From a virus, in IMG/VR virus record IMGVR_UViG_3300011116_000922, positions 1 to 64,000 of that record: a stretch of 64,000 nt of DNA. One strand, written 5' to 3'. Of the stretch, positions 26,501 through 34,707 are shown one piece after another. The notes below the pieces were generated by a model. It searched no databases. It had not been told where the DNA came from and was given only the letters and a program-made list of their open reading frames with translations. Position numbers and translations under genes: made by a program. Positions within the stretch are counted from its first letter, which is position 1; every line of letters starts with the position of its first letter.

Positions 26501-26571
26501 TTGGTAAACCGATGCGGTTGAATCCGTAAAGCGGCTCCTGCAATAGTCTAAATACTTGAAAAGGAGACTGC
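26501..26571 (+). promoter_or_regulatory. Late-gene leader before gp13, with candidate late promoter TCTAAATA (26547-26554)
   Basis: The 71-base gap between fibre and neck genes holds a short inverted repeat AACCG-ATG-CGGTT just after the fibre stop, then TCTAAATA, one base from the T4 late consensus, then AAAAGGAG before the gp13 ATG. The same TCTAAATA octamer occurs before gp22. There is no T-run, so the inverted repeat is not a good terminator. Confidence 0.45.
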
Positions 26572-27327
26572 ATGGCTCGTCCACACTCACGCCAAGAACT
26601 CAAAGACTACTGCCTCCGCGCACTGGGTCAGCCTGTTATTGAAGTCAATGTTGAAGACTCACAGGTGGAAGACCGTATTGATGAAGCACTGGAGTACTTT
26701 GCGAATTTCCACCATGACGGTGGAAAAAAGATGTACTACACCTACCAGTTGACTGCCACAGACATTTCTCGTAAGTGGATCAACACCGATCCCATCGACC
26801 CATCCATCCTGACCATTAATCGTATATTTCAGATGGGTTTCAACATTACCACAAACAACATCTTCAATATTCGCTACCAGTTGGCACTGAATGACTTCTA
26901 CGGGTTGCGTACAGGTCAAACCAATCTGAACTACTATGTGTCCACCATGCAGTACATCGAAATGTTGCAGCAACTGCTTGATCCCGAAAAACAGATCCGC
27001 TTCAACCGCACAGACAACAAACTGTACATTGATGCAGGCAGCACCGACATGGTTGCAGGTACATTCCTAATGATCGAAGCGTACTCCGCTGTTGATCCTG
27101 AAGTGGCTACATCCATCTACGACGATATCTTCCTCAAGAAGTATGCTACCGCGCTCATCAAGCGGCAGTGGGGCATCAACTTGTCCAAGTACGAGGGAAT
27201 GCCCCTGCCCGGTAATGTCACATTTAATGGCACAAAGATTTACGAAGAAGCACAGGAAACCATTTCCAAACTTGAAGAAGAAGTGGAACTCCGTTACCAG
27301 TTGCCACCGGACTTCATCACAGGATAA
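26572..27327 (+). CDS. 13: Neck protein gp13
   Basis: The 251-residue product (T4 gp13 is 309) shows SRQELKDYCLRALGQPVIEV, QVEDRIDEALEYFANFHHDG and a later IKRQWGINLSKYEGMPLPGN segment, all characteristic of gp13. gp13 and gp14 form the neck that closes the filled head and receives the tail. It is the first gene after the fibre leader, three bases ahead of gp14. Confidence 0.95.
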   Translation: MARPHSRQELKDYCLRALGQPVIEVNVEDSQVEDRIDEALEYFANFHHDGGKKMYYTYQLTATDISRKWINTDPIDPSILTINRIFQMGFNITTNNIFNIRYQLALNDFYGLRTGQTNLNYYVSTMQYIEMLQQLLDPEKQIRFNRTDNKLYIDAGSTDMVAGTFLMIEAYSAVDPEVATSIYDDIFLKKYATALIKRQWGINLSKYEGMPLPGNVTFNGTKIYEEAQETISKLEEEVELRYQLPPDFITG

Positions 27328-27330
27328 CAC

Positions 27331-28218
27331 ATGGGAGTAAACCCATATTTTCGTCGGAATGTATCAGGAGAGCAGAATCTCCTAGAATCATTGACCACCG
27401 AAGCCATCAGGATTCACGGTCACGAAATGGTGTACATTCCCCGAGAAGCAGTCACGAACGACAAGATTCTTGGCGAAGAGGTGTCCAAGTTCAAGGACGC
27501 TAATCGCATAGAAATGTACATGGAGAACTCCGAGGGGTTCGATGGCGAAAGTGACATGACCCGCTTTGGTTTGGACATTCGCGCAAACTGCACATTCAGT
27601 GTTTCCAAGCGGCGTTTCTTGGAAGTCATGGGACACAATGAAACCATTCGTGATCTTGGTCGCCCCCGCGAAGGCGATCTGATTTACTTTGATTATCCGT
27701 TTGCCATTTTTGAAATCAAGTATGTGGAACACGACAACCCGTTCTACCCACTGGGTCAGCGATACGCATTCAAATTGTACTGCGAAGTATTCAAGTACAC
27801 ACAAGAACAAATCGACACAGGCGAAAGCGACATGGACGCAATTGTTTCGGCTATTGCCACATTCTCAAAGAAACTCGTACTCAACAGTTCTTCGCAGTTT
27901 ACTGTTGGTGAAGAAGTGTACGCGGGCAATTCTGCCACGCCACACGCCGTTGGATATGTGGACAAATGGGTTGCAACCAACGACAATCCGTCTGTTTACT
28001 ACATCACGGTGAATGTCTCCAAAGGTAACTTTGAAGTGGGCGACACCGTGATTGGCAGAACCAGTGGTGCGTCTTCAGTGATTACGGCAGTCACCGATAC
28101 GAACATCCGCGTCACCAATGCCAACATTCAGGACAACGAAGCCCTTGATCTTGAAGCCAACCGCGATGCCATCTTTGACTTCACCGAAAATGATCCGTTT
28201 AGTGAGGGGCAGTACTGA
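27331..28218 (+). CDS. 14: Neck protein gp14
   Basis: The 295 residues contain NPYFRRNVSGEQNLLESLT, GHEMVYIPREAV, RPREGDLIYFDYPFAIFEI and NPFYPLGQRYAFKLYCEVF, a clear gp14 signature (T4 gp14 is 256). It partners gp13 in the neck. The C-terminal 70 residues, including NVSKGNFEVGDTVIGRTSG, form a β-rich extension common to aquatic T4 relatives. The stop is shared with the gp15 start (TGATG). Confidence 0.94.
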   Translation: MGVNPYFRRNVSGEQNLLESLTTEAIRIHGHEMVYIPREAVTNDKILGEEVSKFKDANRIEMYMENSEGFDGESDMTRFGLDIRANCTFSVSKRRFLEVMGHNETIRDLGRPREGDLIYFDYPFAIFEIKYVEHDNPFYPLGQRYAFKLYCEVFKYTQEQIDTGESDMDAIVSAIATFSKKLVLNSSSQFTVGEEVYAGNSATPHAVGYVDKWVATNDNPSVYYITVNVSKGNFEVGDTVIGRTSGASSVITAVTDTNIRVTNANIQDNEALDLEANRDAIFDFTENDPFSEGQY

Positions 28219-29090
28219 TGTTCTCCCAGTTCTACAACGGCTCTATCCGCAAGATGGTGGTTGGATTTGGTTCCATATTCAACCAAATCGTTATTTCTCG
28301 CCAAGAGGAAAGCGGCACCAAGTACATTGAAGTGCCTATTGCGTATGCGCCCAAGGAAAAGTACAAGGTTCGTCTAGCAGGAGATCCGTATTTCCAAAAC
28401 CCCATGCAGATTACTCTGCCCCGTCTTGCGTTTGAGATCACGGGGTTTGCGTATGATCCTGCTCGTAAGCGCAACAGTCTGCAAAAGAACATTATCCGAG
28501 ACACAGCATCAACAGGAATCAACTACAGTTATTCCGAGGTTCCGTACAACATTGACTTTGGGCTGTATGTGTACACCCGGAACATGGATGACGGTCTGCA
28601 AATCATTGAGCAGATCCTGCCGTACTTTGCTCCCGAATTCGTCACCAGTATGAATTTCGATGCGGTGAACCGCAAGGTGGATGTGCCCATCTACCTGAAT
28701 TCCGTGACTTCCGAAGAAGACTATGAAGGCGATTTTCAAAATCGTCGTTCCATTATCTTCACGCTGAACTTCACGATGAAGACCTATCTGTTTGGCCCAG
28801 TTCGTTCGTACAACGAGATCCGCAAGATTACTCCCCGTCTACTGAACATGGACTACTACGACAACGGGTACTCTGCCGGATACACGGGCGCAGGCTCCAC
28901 TGCTGCTGATCTGTTCAAGGTGTTTGTGGGCATTTCCGGTCCAAGCGGAGCAAGTTCAGACAAGTACAACTACACTCCGTATGCCAAAGTATACGAGTAT
29001 CAGAGCGGCATAAGTCTCGCGCAGGGCGTGACAGTGAACTGGTTCAGCACTCCGGGTGCAACACAAGGCATGGGATCATTCTATGGCTGA
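28218..29090 (+). CDS. 15: Tail terminator (tail completion) protein gp15
   Basis: The 290-residue protein begins FSQFYNGSIRKMVVGFGSIF and has YAPKEKYKVRLAGDP, QITLPRLAFEITGFAYDP and a VPIYLNSVTSEEDYEGDF segment, as in T4 gp15 (272). The hexameric gp15 ring caps the finished tube and sheath and joins the neck. It starts on the gp14 stop and its last eight bases overlap the gp16 start. Confidence 0.94.
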   Translation: MFSQFYNGSIRKMVVGFGSIFNQIVISRQEESGTKYIEVPIAYAPKEKYKVRLAGDPYFQNPMQITLPRLAFEITGFAYDPARKRNSLQKNIIRDTASTGINYSYSEVPYNIDFGLYVYTRNMDDGLQIIEQILPYFAPEFVTSMNFDAVNRKVDVPIYLNSVTSEEDYEGDFQNRRSIIFTLNFTMKTYLFGPVRSYNEIRKITPRLLNMDYYDNGYSAGYTGAGSTAADLFKVFVGISGPSGASSDKYNYTPYAKVYEYQSGISLAQGVTVNWFSTPGATQGMGSFYG

Positions 29091-29583
29091 TGGATTTTCA
29101 CATATTGAGTCTGCGTTGGGGATTGGGACAACAGGCGACAGCGAACCGCAAGCACAAGAACTTGTGCAGCCGCCGCAGCGTATGCCTATTGTGAAGATTC
29201 CCTCTGTGCCTCTCACCGATGAGGGCTTGGCAAAAGACCTGAAGCACGATTACGAAACCGTCCGCAACAATCTGCGCGAACTGGTTGATGCAGGAAAAAA
29301 CGCACTGGACGGTGTTATGGCAGTTGCACAGGAAGGGGATCAGCCCCGTGCCTATGAGGTTGTAGCCCAACTCATCAAGACCCTATCTGAAACCAACCGT
29401 GATCTGCTTGAAATGCATGACCGGGTGAAAAGCATTCGCAAGACCGAAAACAACAACACCACGAACAACACCACAAATAATGCCATCTATGTGGGTTCCA
29501 CCCGTGAACTACAGGATATTATTAATAGTGCCCGATCAACTAAAAAAGCATTCGTTGAGGCACCCACAGAAGACGCTCCATAA
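29083..29583 (+). CDS. 16: Terminase small subunit gp16
   Basis: I use ATG 29083 (166 residues; T4 gp16 is 164), which overlaps gp15 by 8 bases. Recognisable parts are SVPLTDEGLAKDLKHDYETV, NALDGVMAVAQ and ETNRDLLEMHDRVKSIRKTE, the central coiled-coil core of small terminases, followed by an Asn/Thr-rich linker. gp16 recognises DNA and stimulates the gp17 motor. Two small genes separate it from gp17 here. Confidence 0.93.
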   Translation: MADGFSHIESALGIGTTGDSEPQAQELVQPPQRMPIVKIPSVPLTDEGLAKDLKHDYETVRNNLRELVDAGKNALDGVMAVAQEGDQPRAYEVVAQLIKTLSETNRDLLEMHDRVKSIRKTENNNTTNNTTNNAIYVGSTRELQDIINSARSTKKAFVEAPTEDAP

Positions 29584-29586
29584 ATA
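29579..29586 (+). promoter_or_regulatory. Candidate late promoter (CATAAATA)
   Basis: CATAAATA overlaps the gp16 stop codon and lies 18 bases before the GTG of the small membrane gene. A strong GGAGGTGA ribosome-binding site follows. It could serve the membrane gene, the 105-codon gene and terminase gp17. Confidence 0.45.
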
Positions 29587-29603
29587 CAAGATGGAGGTGA
29601 CCT

Positions 29604-29960
29604 GTGTATACAGCATTTGCAATATATTGGACGGCATTTGCCTTGTGGATTGGATTCAAGACTTCTGCCGTGTACGAATACCTTCGGATTCTGCCGTTCT
29701 GTGAATGGCTCACCCACACGAAGGAGTACAGCCAATTCCGAAAGAGTGATCCTGATCTCCGCTACGGCGACTTTATGTCCGTGCGGCACAGTTCGTTTAT
29801 TGTTCGGATGTGTTCGTGTCCCTCATGCGTTGGCGTGTGGATGGCATTTGCCGCGTGTTGGGTGTTTGCGTGCTTTCCCCAACTCCCCGCAGTGTACGGT
29901 GGTGGTCTGATCCTGTACTTGCTTTTCAGTTGGCTCATTAAGAGACTTATCAATGCCTGA
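29604..29960 (+). CDS. Small membrane protein with CPxC motif, unknown function
   Basis: The 118-residue product starts at GTG 29604 with GGAGGTGA five to eleven bases upstream. Hydrophobic segments are visible at about 3-20 (AFAIYWTAFALWIGF), 70-90 and 95-113 (GGLILYLLFSWLI). Between them lies CSCPSCVGVWMAF, like the CPxCxGxW motif of small DUF1360-type membrane proteins. Comparable small membrane proteins occur beside the terminase in aquatic T4-like phages. It overlaps the next ORF by 8 bases. No function is assigned. Confidence 0.7.
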   Translation: MYTAFAIYWTAFALWIGFKTSAVYEYLRILPFCEWLTHTKEYSQFRKSDPDLRYGDFMSVRHSSFIVRMCSCPSCVGVWMAFAACWVFACFPQLPAVYGGGLILYLLFSWLIKRLINA

Positions 29961-30270
29961 ATACACTTTTGAATCTCCTGTTGAACTGCTGCGCCACCTG
30001 TATGCGGGTGAAGATTCGCCCACAGGAATATGCCGCGCACCAAGCACTCTGTTTGGGTGGTATAGCCGCGCAAAAAAGGTATACGATTCTTCTCTGTGTG
30101 AACCGTGCAAACAGGGCATTACCCGTGAGGATATGGAACGGGAATATGCGGCTATATTGCAGTACACACCGGAAGAGCAGACCAATGCGGTGCTTGCTGT
30201 TGGCGGAAACTTTATATTGAAACTGAATGGTGTGGTTCTAGGAAAGGTGGAATGGCGTGAACAAGAGTGA
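29953..30270 (+). CDS. Hypothetical protein between membrane protein and terminase
   Basis: The 105-residue, soluble, acidic product shows no family I recognise. A CEPCKQGI segment near residue 50 and ITREDMEREYAAI after it are visible, and the C-terminus is β-rich (GGNFILKLNGVVLGKVEW). It overlaps the preceding gene by 8 bases and the GTG of gp17 by 14, so it belongs to the terminase transcription unit. Confidence 0.65.
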   Translation: MPEYTFESPVELLRHLYAGEDSPTGICRAPSTLFGWYSRAKKVYDSSLCEPCKQGITREDMEREYAAILQYTPEEQTNAVLAVGGNFILKLNGVVLGKVEWREQE

Positions 30271-31903
30271 AAAGTATTTGGGCAACTCCAACCTGAAAGC
30301 CGCAGGAGTCAATGTCAACTTCTCGGAAAAGCAGATTGCGGAGTATGTGAAATGCTCCCAAGACCCGCTGTATTTCATCAAGAACTATGTAAAGATCGTG
30401 TCGCTTGACAAGGGCTTGGTTCCCTTTGAGCCATACGATTTCCAAGAAGAAATTGTTCGCAAGGTACACAACAACCGTTTCGTGATTGCTAAACTGCCCC
30501 GACAGAGCGGCAAGTCCACCACCGTTGTTGCGTCACTGCTCCACTACATCCTGTTCAATCAGAACATGAGCGTAGCCATCCTTGCCAACAAACTGGCTAC
30601 AGCCCGCGAACTGCTTGGTCGCCTGAAACTGGCTTACGAGTATCTGCCCCTGTGGTTGCAGCAGGGCGTGGTGGAGTGGAACAAGGGATCCATCGTACTG
30701 GAAAACGGTTCCAAGGTGCTTGCTGCGGCAACATCGTCATCCGCTGTGCGCGGTGGATCGTTCAACTGCATCATGTTGGACGAGTTTGCGTATGTACCGC
30801 AGAATGTAGCCGAAGAGTTCTTCTCGTCCGTGTACCCCACCATTACAAGCGGTAAGGAAACCAAGGTAATCATTGTGTCAACGCCCAAGGGCTTGAACAT
30901 GTTTTACCGTCTGTGGGTGAATGCCAACAAGCGACCGGGTGAAGAAGGCAAGAACGAGTATGTACCCATTGAGGTGCATTGGAGCGATGTGCCCGGTCGT
31001 GATGACGAGTGGAAACGGCAAACCATTTCCAACACCAGTGAAGAGCAGTTCCGAACTGAATTCGAATGCGAATTCTTGGGTTCAGTACATACCCTTGTGC
31101 ATCCCGAAAAACTCAAGTGCATGGCATACCGCACTCCCGAGTATTCAAATACAGAAGGCTTGCGGGTGTATGCCCGTCCACTGCCTGACCACAAATATGT
31201 GATTGTGGTGGACACCTCTCGCGGTGTGGGACAGGACTACCATGCGTTTTCGGTGGTTGATGTCACGGGCATTCCGTATCGGGTAGCAGCCACTTTCCGA
31301 AACAACGAATTGGCTCCCATGTTGTACCCTAATGCCATCTACCCGGTAGCACGGCAGTACAACAATGCCTTTGTACTGGTTGAGATCAATGATATTGGGC
31401 AGCAAGTAGCAGACATCCTGCACGATGACTTGGAATACGACAATATCATCTATGTGCAGATGCAGGGGCGCAAGGGACAGGTGGTGAACGGTGGATTCGG
31501 CAAGGGCGGCTCGGCAATGAAGGGGGTAAAAACCTCCACTGCTGTGAAGCGTATTGGGTGTGCGATTCTCAAAAATTTGTTGGAAGACACCAAACTGATT
31601 GTTGAAGACTTTAATGTGGTGGACGAGTTGTGTACTTTTGTTGCCCGCGGTGACTCGTTTGAAGCAGAAGAAAACCACAATGATGATTTGGTAATGACTC
31701 TTGTCCTGTTTTCGTGGCTTACCACCCAAGCGTACTTCAAGGACATCACCGGAAGCGATATTCGGCGGGATCTGTATGAAGACCAAATGAAAAATTTGGA
31801 AGAAGAAATGACCCCTTTTGGCTTTGTGGATGACGGTCAGGACTCTCAAATGTACACCGACAACAGCGGAACGGCATGGAATTGGGGCGAGGATCCAATG
31901 TGA
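30257..31903 (+). CDS. 17: Terminase large subunit gp17
   Basis: The 548-residue motor protein starts at GTG 30257, preceded by AGGTGG; no earlier or nearby ATG fits. Walker A is PRQSGKST (81-88) and Walker B is CIMLDE (171-176). The C-terminal RNase H-like nuclease shows YVIVVDTSRGVGQDYHAF, ALVEIND-like VLVEINDIG and a closing HNDDLVMTL acidic motif. It cuts concatemers and pumps DNA into the head through the gp20 portal. T4 gp17 is 610 residues; the C-terminus is somewhat shorter here. All key catalytic motifs are present. Confidence 0.96.
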   Translation: MNKSEKYLGNSNLKAAGVNVNFSEKQIAEYVKCSQDPLYFIKNYVKIVSLDKGLVPFEPYDFQEEIVRKVHNNRFVIAKLPRQSGKSTTVVASLLHYILFNQNMSVAILANKLATARELLGRLKLAYEYLPLWLQQGVVEWNKGSIVLENGSKVLAAATSSSAVRGGSFNCIMLDEFAYVPQNVAEEFFSSVYPTITSGKETKVIIVSTPKGLNMFYRLWVNANKRPGEEGKNEYVPIEVHWSDVPGRDDEWKRQTISNTSEEQFRTEFECEFLGSVHTLVHPEKLKCMAYRTPEYSNTEGLRVYARPLPDHKYVIVVDTSRGVGQDYHAFSVVDVTGIPYRVAATFRNNELAPMLYPNAIYPVARQYNNAFVLVEINDIGQQVADILHDDLEYDNIIYVQMQGRKGQVVNGGFGKGGSAMKGVKTSTAVKRIGCAILKNLLEDTKLIVEDFNVVDELCTFVARGDSFEAEENHNDDLVMTLVLFSWLTTQAYFKDITGSDIRRDLYEDQMKNLEEEMTPFGFVDDGQDSQMYTDNSGTAWNWGEDPM

Positions 31904-31995
31904 TAATACTGCTCCACAGAAAAAATCGAAATAATACATACAAGTAGAAGTAACGACACCATACCCCGTGCTTCACAGACGAAGGAGACACCACA
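31904..31995. other. Leader region before gp18, no gene
   Basis: The 92 bases between gp17 and gp18 contain no ORF and no clear hairpin. AATAATAC at about 31930 is only a poor match to the late octamer. GAAGGAG lies before the gp18 ATG. Confidence 0.5.
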
Positions 31996-34029
31996 ATGGG
32001 ATTTAGAGTTAGCCCCGGCGTAAGCATTAAAGAAATCGACCTGACCACAATCGTTCCTGCGGTTGCCACCACCCCCGGCGGTTATGCCGGATATTTTTAT
32101 TGGGGCCCCTGCAACAAGATCATCACGATTGCAAGCGAGACTGAACTTGCCAATACCTTTGGCAAGCCTGACTCCACCAATTATGTGGATTTCTTCACCC
32201 CCGCGAACTTCCTACAGTACGGCAACAGTATGCAGGTTGTGCGTGTTGTTGGTGCTTCTGCTACCAATGCTGCTGCTGCAATCACCGGAACCACTGGCGC
32301 ACTGGACATCAACAACGAAGACGAGTACGATGCGCCTTCGGCTGCTGTAACCAGTGCTGCTGCTGCCAAGACCGTGTTTGCAGCACGCTATCCCGGTGCC
32401 CTCGGCAACAGCCTCAAGGTTGTTGTTGTCAGCGGCGCAGGCATCACCACATACGGTGGCGCAACTCTTGCAAGCCCCCTTTCGTTCGGTGACACCGGAC
32501 TCACATTCTGTGTTGCCAACAACACCCGGCAGTACCACTTTGCGGTGGGAGATGAGATCCGATTTGCAGACGGAACCGCTGTACGGGTTGCCTCTGTTGC
32601 CAAAAACTTGGTTGGAAACACATCAGTGTTTGTTGATGTCCCCGCTGTAAGCAACGAATTCCAAGGCGTTACTTCGGAGAATAACGGATTCATCAAACTT
32701 ACTTTCCAGAACCCCATTCCCGCTGCACAGAACGCAGGCTCAACCTTCCAAGTCAAGAGTGTGTACACCAACTATGTAAACACTGTTGCAACCACCACCA
32801 ACTACGCTGCTACCGTTGGTGGATCCGGTGACATGGTTAGCGTACTGGTGTTTGACTCAGACGGCAAGTGGACAGGCACAAAGGACACACTGATTGAGAA
32901 GTTTGAAGCCGTGTCTCGCGCAACCGATGCCCGCAACACTGATGGCTCGGGCAACTACTATAAGGATGTGATCCGCGAGAAGTCGCAGTACATCTACGCA
33001 CTGCAAGCCAACTTCTCAGACAACAGCGGATACCTTTCCACCAAGACCGATTGGCCCTTGCTGAACAACATCAGCGGTGCCCGTCTTGTCAACGACAACA
33101 TTGTGTCGATGATTCTTGGAAACGGTGCAAACGCAACGCCCACCGATTCGGAGCGTTGGCAGTACGGATGGAGTCAGTTTGCTGATCCCACCGCAATTGA
33201 TGTGTCTCTGCTGCCGCTTGGAAACGCTTCTGCCAACCTAGCCAAACTCGTAATCAATAATGTTTGCGAACAGCGTCTAGACTGCATGGCATTCGCGTCC
33301 CCCGCGTCTTCCGATGTTGTGTCTGCTCTGCCGTACCAAGCCTTGAACAATATCAAGACTTTCCGCGAAAGCACTCTCAACATCAACTCGTCCTACGCTG
33401 TGCTTGACAGCGGTTGGAAGTATCAACTTGATACCTACAACAATGTGGTTCGTACCATGCCACTAAACGCAGACATTGCAGGTCTGGTGGCGCGTACCGA
33501 ATTCACAGACGAGGCTTGGTTCTCGCCCGCAGGCTTCAACCGGGGTCAGATCAAGAACGTGGTCAAGTTGGCATACAACCCAACTTCCGAGGCTCACCGC
33601 AACGAACTGTACACCCGGCAGGTCAACCCTGTCGTGTCGTTCCCCGGTGAGGGCGTAATCCTGTACGGAGACAAGACCGCTCAGAGCAAGCCATCGGCAT
33701 TCGACCGCATTAATGTCCGCCGTCTGTTCATCGTGCTTGAGAAGGCAATCGCAACGGCATCCAAGTTCTTCCTGTTCGAACAGAACGATTCGTTCACCCG
33801 CGCACAGTTCAAGAACCTGATTGTCCCCTTCCTCAAGACCGTACAACAGCGGCGTGGTATCACCGACTTCAAGGTGGTCTGCGACGACACCAACAACACG
33901 GGCGAGGTCATCGACCGCAACGAGTTTGTAGCCGATATCTTCATCAAGCCGACTCGCAGCATCAACTTCATCCAGTTGAACTTTATTGCCACCAAGACAG
34001 GCGTGAATTTCAGCGAAGTTGGCGGCTAA
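31996..34029 (+). CDS. 18: Tail sheath protein gp18
   Basis: The 677 residues match T4 gp18 (659). The N-terminus RVSPGVSIKEIDLTTIVPAV and GYAGYFYWGPCNK, the central KSQYIYALQANF and WYGWSQF-like QYGWSQFADP, and the C-terminal LIVPFLKTVQQRRGI and DIFIKPTRSINFIQLNFIA identify the contractile sheath. It assembles around the gp19 tube and contracts at infection. It has its own leader and is followed by gp19 after 38 bases. Confidence 0.96.
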   Translation: MGFRVSPGVSIKEIDLTTIVPAVATTPGGYAGYFYWGPCNKIITIASETELANTFGKPDSTNYVDFFTPANFLQYGNSMQVVRVVGASATNAAAAITGTTGALDINNEDEYDAPSAAVTSAAAAKTVFAARYPGALGNSLKVVVVSGAGITTYGGATLASPLSFGDTGLTFCVANNTRQYHFAVGDEIRFADGTAVRVASVAKNLVGNTSVFVDVPAVSNEFQGVTSENNGFIKLTFQNPIPAAQNAGSTFQVKSVYTNYVNTVATTTNYAATVGGSGDMVSVLVFDSDGKWTGTKDTLIEKFEAVSRATDARNTDGSGNYYKDVIREKSQYIYALQANFSDNSGYLSTKTDWPLLNNISGARLVNDNIVSMILGNGANATPTDSERWQYGWSQFADPTAIDVSLLPLGNASANLAKLVINNVCEQRLDCMAFASPASSDVVSALPYQALNNIKTFRESTLNINSSYAVLDSGWKYQLDTYNNVVRTMPLNADIAGLVARTEFTDEAWFSPAGFNRGQIKNVVKLAYNPTSEAHRNELYTRQVNPVVSFPGEGVILYGDKTAQSKPSAFDRINVRRLFIVLEKAIATASKFFLFEQNDSFTRAQFKNLIVPFLKTVQQRRGITDFKVVCDDTNNTGEVIDRNEFVADIFIKPTRSINFIQLNFIATKTGVNFSEVGG

Positions 34030-34032
34030 TCG

Positions 34033-34040
34033 TATAGATA
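34033..34040 (+). promoter_or_regulatory. Candidate late promoter (TATAGATA)
   Basis: TATAGATA, one mismatch from TATAAATA, begins 4 bases after the gp18 stop and lies 28 bases before the gp19 ATG, with AAAAGGAG between them. gp19 is needed in large amounts, which makes a separate late start plausible. Confidence 0.35.
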
Positions 34041-34067
34041 TTAGGGCTAACAAAAGGAGCAAATAAA

Positions 34068-34682
34068 ATGCCAGTAGATCCAAGCAACAACATTTCAGGA
34101 TTTGTGAATGCCTTTGCAGGCGGTGGTGTACGCACAAACCTGTTCGTGGTCAATGGCACAATTCCGGGATACTCAAATAACCGAGCCATCTCGTTCTTGT
34201 GCAAGGCTGCTCAGATTCCTGCATCATCCCTCGGAACCATTGAAGTTCCATATCGTGGTCGCCGCATCAAACTACCGGGCGACCGTACCTTTCAAGATTG
34301 GTCGCTCACCGTCATCTCCGATGCCAACCTTGCATTGCGTTCGGCATTTGAGAACTGGAGCGCAATCTTCAATTCGCACACCTCCAATGTTGCTCCCCGC
34401 AACTTCATGGAGTTCATGCCTACTTGGTCGGTAACGCAACTCCACCGCGATGGCACCGCTCTCCGTAGTTACAGTTTCGTTGGCTGCTTCCCTGCGGAAG
34501 TGGGAACCATCGACCTGTCCTACGAGAACAACGACTCCATCGCTGAATTCCCGGTGACTCTGAACTATTCGTGGTGGGAGGCTGCTGCGGGTGCTGCTGT
34601 TCCTGCTGTTGGAAGCGGCACAGGTATCAACCTGAACGGGCTTCTACAGAACTTGGGCATCAACATCGGTATTGGCTTCTAA
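34068..34682 (+). CDS. 19: Tail tube protein gp19
   Basis: At 204 residues it is close to T4 gp19 (163) and to the usual size in aquatic relatives. Signature segments are AFAGGGVRTNLFVVNG, KAAQIPASSLGTIEVPYRGR, LPGDRTFQDWSLTVISD and VGTIDLSYENNDSIAEFPV. It forms the hexameric rings of the inner tube, built from gp48/gp54 at the baseplate. Its position between sheath and portal is the canonical T4 order. Confidence 0.95.
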   Translation: MPVDPSNNISGFVNAFAGGGVRTNLFVVNGTIPGYSNNRAISFLCKAAQIPASSLGTIEVPYRGRRIKLPGDRTFQDWSLTVISDANLALRSAFENWSAIFNSHTSNVAPRNFMEFMPTWSVTQLHRDGTALRSYSFVGCFPAEVGTIDLSYENNDSIAEFPVTLNYSWWEAAAGAAVPAVGSGTGINLNGLLQNLGINIGIGF

Positions 34683-34707
34683 CTCTTTCTGAAAGGGTAT
34701 TTACATT

